From assembly GCA_019118865.1 (NCBI GenBank), contig DWYD01000108.1:1-34211 (forward strand): a stretch of 34,211 nt of DNA. The letters are read 5' to 3'. This DNA comes from Candidatus Coprenecus merdipullorum (GTDB lineage Bacteria > Bacteroidota > Bacteroidia > Bacteroidales > UBA932). Every line of letters starts with the position of its first letter. Positions within the stretch are counted from its first letter, which is position 1. Under the pieces are notes generated by a model. The model made no database searches. It was not told where the DNA came from and saw only the letters and a list, made by a program, of their open reading frames with translations. Both the position numbers and the translations under genes were made by a program. This document shows, piece by piece, positions 18,347 to 26,432 of this stretch.

Positions 18347-19513
18347 ATGAGACGGACACTGATAATAATTCTGGCCATCCTTGCCAGCCTGCCTTCCATG
18401 AGCCAGGACATAGAGGAGCACCGCGAGCAGAAAAAGCAGCTTGAAGAAGAAATCGCGATGATTGACCGACAGTTGAAATCGACTGGCAAGAAGCGGGAAA
18501 AGAGTCTCAACACACTGATCCTCACGCGGCAGAAGCTGGAAGCAAGAGAGAAATTGATAAAACAGCTGGACGCCGAGATATCCGGATACGACCGGTCCAT
18601 CTCCTCTGCAGGCGCACAGATAGACAGACTCCATATCCGTCTGGACACCCTGCGCAAATATCATGCAGACCTGGTGCTCGGAGCATACAAGACCCGTGAC
18701 AACAGAGTATGGCTGATGTACATCCTGTCAAGCAAGGACATCAACCAGGGTCTGCGGCGCTGGTCATACCTCAAGAACATTTCCAGATCCATTAAGGAAC
18801 AGGCCGAAGCTATACGGAGCACCGAGTTGGAACTGCAGCAGGAAAGCGCCCGTCTGGAACAGCTCAGGGCGGGATCCATGCGGACCCGCAATGAACGGGA
18901 GAAGGAAAGAAAAGTCCTCAGCTCAGAAGAGCGCGAGGCCAATTCGATGGTAGTCAAGTTATCCAGGCAGGAAAAGGCCATGCAGCGTGAGCTGCGGCAG
19001 AAGCAAAAGGAGGTAGAACGTCTCAACAAGGAGATAGAGCGTATCCTGGCCGAGGCAGTCCAACAGCAGAAAGACGGTACAGGAGAAAAAGTGGACTACG
19101 CCCTTTCCGCCAAGTTCGGAGACAACAAAGGCCGGCTGCCGTGGCCGGTAAAGGGAGTGGTCATCCAGAAATTCGGGCAGAACTACCATCCCGTCTTCAA
19201 GAACCTCAAGATGCCCTACAACAACGGTATCAACATCTCTGCCGCCGCCGGCAGCACAGCGTGCGCCGTGTTTGACGGAGTTGTCAAGCAGATACTGGTC
19301 ATGCCGGGCTATGACCAGTGCGTGCTTGTCCAGCACGGCGAGTACTTCACATTCTACTGCAAGCTCAAGAGAGTCTACGTCAAGGCCGGTGACCGTGTCT
19401 CCACAGGCGGCCGCATCGGCGACATCAGCCTCAACGAAGACGGTAACGCGGAACTGCACTTCCAGCTCTGGAAAGGCACCGCCAAGCAGAATCCGGAAAA
19501 CTGGCTGCGTTAA
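18347..19513 (+). CDS. EnvC-like murein hydrolase activator (coiled coil plus LytM/M23-like domain)
   Basis: Signal peptide, long coiled coil, C-terminal M23-fold domain (GRLPWPVKGVVIQKFGQNYHPVFKNLKMPYNNGINISAAAG...AELHFQLWKGTAKQNPENWL). Confidence 0.88.
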   Translation: MRRTLIIILAILASLPSMSQDIEEHREQKKQLEEEIAMIDRQLKSTGKKREKSLNTLILTRQKLEAREKLIKQLDAEISGYDRSISSAGAQIDRLHIRLDTLRKYHADLVLGAYKTRDNRVWLMYILSSKDINQGLRRWSYLKNISRSIKEQAEAIRSTELELQQESARLEQLRAGSMRTRNEREKERKVLSSEEREANSMVVKLSRQEKAMQRELRQKQKEVERLNKEIERILAEAVQQQKDGTGEKVDYALSAKFGDNKGRLPWPVKGVVIQKFGQNYHPVFKNLKMPYNNGINISAAAGSTACAVFDGVVKQILVMPGYDQCVLVQHGEYFTFYCKLKRVYVKAGDRVSTGGRIGDISLNEDGNAELHFQLWKGTAKQNPENWLR

Positions 19514-19532
19514 ACCCTCTATCCGGCAATCA

Positions 19533-21230
19533 TCAATACTCGAAGCTGCTGCCTCCGATGAACTCCCTCATCACGGAGGTCGGCGGTATGCAGTCTATCT
19601 CGTCCGGTGTCAATGGAGTAATGTAGGAGAGGAACTTGAGCAGCCGCACGCTCTCGGAGTAAGCCTCCGACAGGGGAGGGATGCGCTCGAGCAGGGGCTC
19701 GGCATAGTAGCGGAGCAGGGGCAGCTCGAAGAGCAGGGCCGAGTTGAACATCGCGTCGGCATTCTCCTGATAGGGGAAAATGTTCTTCTCCTCCCCGGCG
19801 CGGACACTCTTCCAGCGGAGGATGGTGTCCTCGGGGGTGATACCCCGGGTAAAATTGTCCCGGACCATGCGGCGCAGCAGACGGTTGTCGGCGGTCGAGA
19901 TATAGTTGTTCTCATCCACCGACAGGGAGGTCAGGGCGGAGGCGAAGACGCGGAAGACCTTCTCCCCGTCTATGTGCTTGGTCAGCTCGGGGTTCAGGGC
20001 GTGGATACCCTCCATGATCAGGATATCGCCCTCGCGCATCTGCATCCTGCGGCCGTCGAAGCGGCGGCATCCGTTCACGAAGTCGTACTTGGGCAGCTCC
20101 ACCTCCCGGCCGTCGAACAGGTCGTTGAGCTGGGCTCCGAGGAAGGGCAGATCGAGGGCATAGATGCTCTCGAAATCGTACTCACCGTTAGCATCCTTGG
20201 GAGTCTTGTCCCGGTCTAAGAAGTAATCGTCCATAGCTATGACCAAGGGCCGGAGTCCCAACACCCGGCACTGCATGGCTATACGCTTGGAGGTAGTGGT
20301 CTTGCCGCTGCTCGACGGACCGGCGATCAGCACCAGCTTGACAGTATCCCGCCTGTCGTAGATGCGGTCGGCTATCTGCGCGTACTTGCGCTCGTGCAGG
20401 GCCTCGGCCACGGCTATCAGGTCCTTGGCCTCCCCGCGCCTGACGGCCTCGTTGACCGAGCCGATGCCATGGGCTCCGAGGATGGAGCACCAGCGGGAGT
20501 TCTCCTTGAAGACGGCGCTGAGCTTGTCCTGGTACTTGTAGGGCGAGATTACCGACGGGTCAGAGGCCGAAGGCGACTGGAGGCAGAAGCCGTCCCCATA
20601 GGGTATCAGGTCGAATACGCCAATCTCTCCGGTACGCTCCAGCAGCGGGCCGTAGAAGGTGTCCGCATAGCCGTCCAGCCAGTACACCGACACGAAGAAC
20701 TTCTCCATATCGGCCACCAGCGAGGCCTTCTCCGGCCGGCCGTTGTCGCGGAAGAGCCGGGCCGCCTCGTCATTGGTCATCTTCTTCTTCTCGAAAGGCA
20801 GGTCCGCGGCTATTATCTCCGCCATCCGCTTGCGGAGGGCTCCCACCCTGTCCGCACCTGCCGGTTCGGTGACATATACCCTGTCTCCGGTATCGCGGCG
20901 CAACTCGCCGTACAGGCCGTTGGGCAGGGTGTAGTCCAGGAAAAGGCTGAGGTCGGGGAACAAGTCCACCGCCGCCTTCTGCAGCACGAACGACAGGGAG
21001 CGGGAATAGGTCCTGCGCCCGTCGGGATGCGTGCAGTCCAGGAACTTGACGGTGTGCGGAGTATATATCGGGAAACTCAGTTCCTTGAGCATGTTGTCCA
21101 CAAGCGCGGCCACCACCGGGTATCTGCATCCGGTGTCTATCTTCCGTGCCAGCTCGCCCGCCGTCGTCCCGGGAGCGCAGTCGTAAAAGCCCTGCAGGCT
21201 GTCGCAATATACCGTAATCATATCTTTCAT
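19533..21230 (-). CDS. Nucleoside (uridine) kinase with N-terminal TGS/ThrRS-like domains
   Basis: Walker A IAGPSSSGKTTTSKRIA, MDDYFLDRDKTP, ILIMEGIHALNP, with a ThrRS-like N-terminal half. Confidence 0.85.
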   Translation of the reverse strand: MKDMITVYCDSLQGFYDCAPGTTAGELARKIDTGCRYPVVAALVDNMLKELSFPIYTPHTVKFLDCTHPDGRRTYSRSLSFVLQKAAVDLFPDLSLFLDYTLPNGLYGELRRDTGDRVYVTEPAGADRVGALRKRMAEIIAADLPFEKKKMTNDEAARLFRDNGRPEKASLVADMEKFFVSVYWLDGYADTFYGPLLERTGEIGVFDLIPYGDGFCLQSPSASDPSVISPYKYQDKLSAVFKENSRWCSILGAHGIGSVNEAVRRGEAKDLIAVAEALHERKYAQIADRIYDRRDTVKLVLIAGPSSSGKTTTSKRIAMQCRVLGLRPLVIAMDDYFLDRDKTPKDANGEYDFESIYALDLPFLGAQLNDLFDGREVELPKYDFVNGCRRFDGRRMQMREGDILIMEGIHALNPELTKHIDGEKVFRVFASALTSLSVDENNYISTADNRLLRRMVRDNFTRGITPEDTILRWKSVRAGEEKNIFPYQENADAMFNSALLFELPLLRYYAEPLLERIPPLSEAYSESVRLLKFLSYITPLTPDEIDCIPPTSVMREFIGGSSFEY

Positions 21231-21231
21231 C

Positions 21232-24087
21232 TTATAGTTTCAATAGGGATCTGAGGTAAGGACCGGTGACAGAGGTGGGGTCGGCGGCGACCTGCTCGGG
21301 GGTGCCCTGGGAGACGATGCGGCCTCCGTCACGGCCTCCTGCCGGGCCCATGTCGAAGAGGTAGTCCACGGACTTGAGCACGTCCAGGTTGTGCTCGATG
21401 ATGACGACAGTGTTGCCGCCCTCGGCCAGACGCTGGAGCACGTTCATGAGCACGGCGATGTCCTCGGAATGCAGGCCGGTGGTCGGCTCGTCGAGGATGT
21501 AGAGGGTGCGTCCCGTATCCTGCCGTGCCAGCTCGGCCGCTATCTTGACCCTCTGGTTCTCTCCGCCGCTGAGGGTCAGGGAGGACTGTCCGAGACGGAT
21601 GTAGCCGAGGCCCACGTCCTCGAGGGTTTTGAGCTTGCGGGCTATCGAGGGCACGGGGGCGAAGAATTCCACGGCCTGGGAGATGGTCATCTCAAGGACA
21701 TCGTTGATACTCTTGCCCTTGTACTTGACCGCCAGCACGTCCGGGTTGAACCGCTTGCCGTGGCACTCCTTGCAGGTGACGGTCACCGAAGGGAGGAAAT
21801 TCATCTCGATGACCTCCACCCCAGCGCCCTTGCAGGCCTCGCAGCGGCCGCCCTTGACATTGAACGAGAACTTATTGGACTTGAAGCCGCGGATCTTTGC
21901 ATCCGGGGTCTCGGCGAAGAGGTTGCGGATGTAGGTGAGCACGCCGGTGTAAGTCGCGGGATTGGAGCGCGGGGAGCGGCCCACCGGAGACTGGTCTATC
22001 TCCACGAGCTTGTCGATGTTCTCTAATCCCTCTAATTCCCAGTACGGCAGCACCTTGTATTTCGAGCGGTAGAGCCGGTTGCTGATGACCGGCATGAGGG
22101 TGTCGTTGATCAGGGAGGACTTGCCGCTGCCGCTGACTCCGCTGATACCGATGATGCAGCCAAGCGGGAGGCTGATGTCCACGTCCTTGAGATTGTTGCC
22201 GGAGGCCCCGCGGAGAGTGATGAATTTCCCGTTGCCCGGACGGCGGTAGAACGGCACCTCTATCTGCCGCGTTCCCTTGAGGTACTCGAAGGTAAATCCC
22301 CCGTGAGCCTCCCTGTCGATGACAGGTAGACCCTCCGGCAGCCTGAACGCAGGGTCCAGCTTCAGCTGCGGCGGCCCGCTGAAAAGCACCTCGCCGCCCT
22401 TCTCGCCCGCGCCCGGACCGATGTCCACGATCCAGTCCGCACTGCGCATCATCTCCTCGTCGTGCTCCACGACCATGACCGTATTGCCCTCGTCGCGCAG
22501 CCGCCTGAGGGAGTTGATGAGTTTTATATTGTCCGACTGATGCAGCCCGATGCTGGGCTCGTCGAGGATGTACAGCACATTGACTAACTTGGAACCGATC
22601 TGGGTGGCTAAACGGATGCGCTGGCTCTCCCCTCCGCTGAGCGACATCGTGCTGCGGCTCAGCGAGAGATACGACAGCCCGACATCCACCAGAAAGCCTA
22701 TCCGCTCCCGGAGTTCCTTGACGATATCTGCGGCCACCGCCTGCCCTCTCGGGTCGAGTTTGTCCTTCAGACCGCCCACCCAGTCGTAGAGCACGCTCAC
22801 GTCCATGTCGCTGACCTCCGCGATGTCCAGCCCTCCGATCTTGAAGCAGAGCGAGTCCTTCCTCAGCCGCTTGCCGTGGCACTCCGGACACACCACCTCG
22901 CTCGAATACCGGCTGGCGACACTGTCATCCTCCTCCTCACCGTCTCCCTCGAACCGCGAGAGCAGCCCGGGGAATGTGATCATCTCCGAGAGCCCGCCTC
23001 GGGTGTCCACCCGGATCAGGTCCTCCGAGCCGTTGAGAATGATATTCATTGTCTCCTGGGGAATGTCCTTGATCGGGTCGAAGAGGGAAAAACCGTATTT
23101 ACGGGCCACCGCCTCGAGGACCGTGAACACCGCATTGTCCCGCTTCTTGCCGAGAGGGGCAATGCCGCCGTCCGCAATGGACAGCGAGGGGTCGGGGACT
23201 ATCTTGGCCATGTCCACCTCCCGGACGGTGCCTAGGCCGTTGCACACCGGGCAGGCGCCCGCCGGGGAGTTGAAGGAAAATGTATGGGGCGCCGGCTCAG
23301 GGAAGGATATTCCGCTGTCCGGACAGATAAAATGCTTGCTGAAATGACGGACCTCCCCCGTCTCAGGGTCGAGGATCATCAGGGAGCCCTTGCCCTGCGT
23401 CAGGGCGGAGAGGACCGAGGCGCGTATCCGCTTGCCGTCCTCCTCCTTGGGCACCACCCGGTCGATGACCGCCTCGATGAAATGCACCTTGTAGCGGTCC
23501 ACCCCGGAGGCCATGTCCCCGAGCGGACGGATCTCCCCGTCGATGCGGGCGTAGGACAGGCCCTTCTTGAGCAGGCTGTCGAAGAGCTCGCGGTAGTGGC
23601 CCTTGCGGCCTTTGACTAAGGGGGCCAGGATGATGCACTTGCGGCCGGCGTACTCCTTCATGATCAGGTCCACGATGCCGGAGTCGGTGTATTTGACCAT
23701 CGGCTTTCCGGTTACGGGCGAATAGGCCGTGGAGGCCCTGGCGTAGAGGAGGCGGAGGAAGTCGGAGATCTCCGTGATGGTGCCGACGGTAGAGCGCGGG
23801 TTGCGGTTGGTGCTCTTCTGCTCTATGGCGATGGTAGGGCTGAGACCGTCGATGCTCTCCACCTCCGGCCGCTCCATTACGCCGATGTAGTGCCGGGCGT
23901 AGGCGGACAGGGTGTCCATATAGCGGCGCCGGGCCTCGGCGTAGATGGTGTCGAAAGCCAGCGACGACTTGCCGCTGCCGCTCAGGCCGGTGATGACCAC
24001 GAGGGCATGCCGCGGTATCCTCAGGGAGATACCCTTGAGGTTGTGGACCGAGGCCTTGCAGATGTCTATGTAGCCGCTGTCCTGCAT
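21232..24087 (-). CDS. uvrA: Excinuclease ABC subunit UvrA
   Basis: [23 protein letters not shown]-like start, [32 protein letters not shown], zinc-finger CEACKGAG...[25 protein letters not shown]. Confidence 0.96.
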   Translation of the reverse strand: MQDSGYIDICKASVHNLKGISLRIPRHALVVITGLSGSGKSSLAFDTIYAEARRRYMDTLSAYARHYIGVMERPEVESIDGLSPTIAIEQKSTNRNPRSTVGTITEISDFLRLLYARASTAYSPVTGKPMVKYTDSGIVDLIMKEYAGRKCIILAPLVKGRKGHYRELFDSLLKKGLSYARIDGEIRPLGDMASGVDRYKVHFIEAVIDRVVPKEEDGKRIRASVLSALTQGKGSLMILDPETGEVRHFSKHFICPDSGISFPEPAPHTFSFNSPAGACPVCNGLGTVREVDMAKIVPDPSLSIADGGIAPLGKKRDNAVFTVLEAVARKYGFSLFDPIKDIPQETMNIILNGSEDLIRVDTRGGLSEMITFPGLLSRFEGDGEEEDDSVASRYSSEVVCPECHGKRLRKDSLCFKIGGLDIAEVSDMDVSVLYDWVGGLKDKLDPRGQAVAADIVKELRERIGFLVDVGLSYLSLSRSTMSLSGGESQRIRLATQIGSKLVNVLYILDEPSIGLHQSDNIKLINSLRRLRDEGNTVMVVEHDEEMMRSADWIVDIGPGAGEKGGEVLFSGPPQLKLDPAFRLPEGLPVIDREAHGGFTFEYLKGTRQIEVPFYRRPGNGKFITLRGASGNNLKDVDISLPLGCIIGISGVSGSGKSSLINDTLMPVISNRLYRSKYKVLPYWELEGLENIDKLVEIDQSPVGRSPRSNPATYTGVLTYIRNLFAETPDAKIRGFKSNKFSFNVKGGRCEACKGAGVEVIEMNFLPSVTVTCKECHGKRFNPDVLAVKYKGKSINDVLEMTISQAVEFFAPVPSIARKLKTLEDVGLGYIRLGQSSLTLSGGENQRVKIAAELARQDTGRTLYILDEPTTGLHSEDIAVLMNVLQRLAEGGNTVVIIEHNLDVLKSVDYLFDMGPAGGRDGGRIVSQGTPEQVAADPTSVTGPYLRSLLKL

Positions 24088-24089
24088 GC

Positions 24090-24764
24090 CTATGCGTTCT
24101 GCTGCCGGTCTATCTCCCTTGCAATGATATCTTCTAAGAAAGGATTGGTCATCTTCTCCCGTCCGATGTCGGTGGCGGGACCGTGACCGGGATATACCAC
24201 AGTATCCACGGGCAGGGGCAGTATCTTGGTGCGGATGCTCTCACTGAGCAGGTCGAAGTCCCCTCCAGGAAGGTCGGTGCGTCCGATGCTGCCGCAGAAG
24301 AGGGTGTCGCCGGTGAAGACGTAACCGCCCTTCTCATCGTAGAAGAGCACCCCGCCGGCGGTGTGTCCGGGGGAAGCCAGCACCCTGAGCTGTATTGTCC
24401 CCACATTGATGATGTCCCCGTCCTTTATGTCGCGGACATTGTCCTCCGAAGGCTGCTCGAACTCGTAGCCGAAGTAGCTGCCGTAGGAGCTGGAGCGCCT
24501 GAGCTGAGGGATGTCGGCTGCCGCGAGGTAGGTGGGTATGTTCCACTTCGAGGCCACGAAGGCATTGCCCATCACGTGGTCGAAATGGCCGTGGGTCTGG
24601 AGTATCATCCGGGGATGCAGATGCTTCTCCTCGATAAACTTCACCAGTCTGTCCTTCTCCGACTGCTTGATGCAGCCCGGGTCGATTATCGCGCACTCTC
24701 CCGCCTCGTCGTAGAGCACGTAGCAGCAGGTGCGCAGGTCGTTGAAATAGAATGTCTGAATCAT
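24090..24764 (-). CDS. MBL-fold metallo-hydrolase (glyoxalase II-like)
   Basis: THGHFDHVMGN, SPGHTAGGVLFY, FTGDTLFCGSIGRTDLPGG, YPGHGPATDI. Confidence 0.92.
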   Translation of the reverse strand: MIQTFYFNDLRTCCYVLYDEAGECAIIDPGCIKQSEKDRLVKFIEEKHLHPRMILQTHGHFDHVMGNAFVASKWNIPTYLAAADIPQLRRSSSYGSYFGYEFEQPSEDNVRDIKDGDIINVGTIQLRVLASPGHTAGGVLFYDEKGGYVFTGDTLFCGSIGRTDLPGGDFDLLSESIRTKILPLPVDTVVYPGHGPATDIGREKMTNPFLEDIIAREIDRQQNA

Positions 24765-24807
24765 GTAGCAAAAATAGCAAGATTTACCGAATCTCGGCTA
24801 TTTTAAC

Positions 24808-24815
24808 TAAATTTG
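24808..24815 (+). promoter_or_regulatory. -7 box TAAATTTG upstream of paralog A
   Basis: TAnnTTTG, 27 nt before ATG 24843. Confidence 0.5.
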
Positions 24816-24842
24816 GAGTCGGAAACGAAAACGCGCATGACC

Positions 24843-26405
24843 ATGGACACACAGCAGAGACTCTACCCGATAGGCATACAGACATTCGCGGATATCCGGA
24901 ATGAGAATTACCTGTACATCGACAAAACCGAGTATGTGTACCGCATGACCCACTCCGGGGCAAAGTACATCTTCCTCAGCCGCCCGAGGAGGTTCGGCAA
25001 GTCACTGCTGGTATCTACGCTGCACAGCTACTTCGAGGGAAGGAAGGAACTGTTCCAGGGGCTGGCCATAGAGGCGCTGGAAAAGGGCTGGACGGTGTAT
25101 CCGGTACTGCACTTCGACATGAGTATGGCCAAGCATGCGGAGAAAGAGCAGCTGGAAGCAATGTTGGGGAACCAACTCTCTTATTACGAGAAAGAATACA
25201 ATGTCGCTCCAGAAAAGATAGGCCCGAACCTCAGACTGAAAAATCTGATTGAGGCCGCATACAGGCAGACCGGGCAGAAAGCAGTCGTGCTCATCGACGA
25301 ATACGACGCACCCCTGCTGGACGTAGTCCACGAGGATACGACCCTGCCGGTGCTCCGCAACGTCATGCGCAACTTCTACAGCCCCCTCAAGGCCTGCGAC
25401 CCGTATCTCCGTTTCGTCTTCATGACCGGCATCACCAAGTTCTCCCAGCTCAGCATCTTCAGCGAGCTCAACAACCTGGAGAACATCAGCATGCTGGAGC
25501 AGTACGCAGCCGTATGCGGCATCACCGAGGAAGAGATGCTCACTCAGATGAGTCCGGACATCGACAGACTGGCCCAGAGGCTGGAGCTCAGCCGCGAGGA
25601 GACACTGGACAGACTGAAATCCAAATACGACGGATACCACTTCACCTGGCCCTCACCCGACATCTACAACCCGTTCAGCCTCCTCAGGGCCTTCGCCAAC
25701 GCAAAGCTCGACTCCTACTGGTTCGGCAGCGGCACACCCACCTACCTGATCGAGATGATGAGAAAATTCCACGTCACACCCTCACGCATAGGAGGAAACT
25801 CAGCCCCTGCCCCGGCGTTTGATGCCCCGACGGAGAGAATGACGGAGATAACCCCGCTGCTGTATCAGAGCGGCTATATCACCATCAAGGCATACGACCG
25901 GATAATTGACCTCTACACGCTGGATATTCCCAACAATGAGGTGCGCATAGGCCTGATGCGCTCCCTCCTGCCCTACTATGTCACCCCGCCGTGCACCACC
26001 GAGGCCTCAACCACCGTCGCCAGAATATACGGAGCCATCCTGAACGAGGACCTCGACGGCGCCCTCCGCCTCCTCCAGACATTCCTCGGCACCGTCCCCT
26101 ACACCGACAATACCGGTTACGAGGGCCACTGGCAGCAGATGCTCTACATCACATTCTCCCTCCTCGGATACTACGTGGACGTGGAGGTCCGTACCCCGAA
26201 AGGCAGGGTGGACATGGTCATGCGCACCGCCACTAAACTCTACTTAGTGGAGCTGATGCTCGACGCCGGCGCGGATACCGCCATGCAGCAGATCGACCTG
26301 AAGCAGTACCCAGAACGCTTCGCCCTCTGCGGCCTGCCCGTCGTCAAGGTCGCAATCGACTTAGACCGGGAGACACACAACATCTCCGGCTGGAAGATAT
26401 CATAG
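24843..26405 (+). CDS. AAA-ATPase_like / PDDEXK_9 family protein, paralog A (catalytic Lys replaced by Met)
   Basis: LYPIGIQTFADIRNENYLYIDKTEYVYRM, FLSRPRRFGKSLLVSTL, VVLIDEYDAPLLD; C-terminal EVRTPKGRVDMVM...LYLVELMLDAG. Start aligned to paralog B's MDTQQ. Confidence 0.9.
   Translation: MDTQQRLYPIGIQTFADIRNENYLYIDKTEYVYRMTHSGAKYIFLSRPRRFGKSLLVSTLHSYFEGRKELFQGLAIEALEKGWTVYPVLHFDMSMAKHAEKEQLEAMLGNQLSYYEKEYNVAPEKIGPNLRLKNLIEAAYRQTGQKAVVLIDEYDAPLLDVVHEDTTLPVLRNVMRNFYSPLKACDPYLRFVFMTGITKFSQLSIFSELNNLENISMLEQYAAVCGITEEEMLTQMSPDIDRLAQRLELSREETLDRLKSKYDGYHFTWPSPDIYNPFSLLRAFANAKLDSYWFGSGTPTYLIEMMRKFHVTPSRIGGNSAPAPAFDAPTERMTEITPLLYQSGYITIKAYDRIIDLYTLDIPNNEVRIGLMRSLLPYYVTPPCTTEASTTVARIYGAILNEDLDGALRLLQTFLGTVPYTDNTGYEGHWQQMLYITFSLLGYYVDVEVRTPKGRVDMVMRTATKLYLVELMLDAGADTAMQQIDLKQYPERFALCGLPVVKVAIDLDRETHNISGWKIS
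25284..25531 (+). repeat. Near-identical direct repeat, copy in paralog A (partner 31436-31683)
   Basis: Aligned by eye: about 9 mismatches over 248 nt, including a 68-nt perfect run gtcgtgctcatcgacgaatacgac...ctgccggt. Confidence 0.9.
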
Positions 26406-26432
26406 CAGTAAAGACGGGCATCCTCAAGAATA

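Noticed and set aside
21872-22891. 339-aa R/G/A/Q-rich ORF within uvrA
   Set aside because: Out-of-frame reading of uvrA; composition is typical of a shadow frame.
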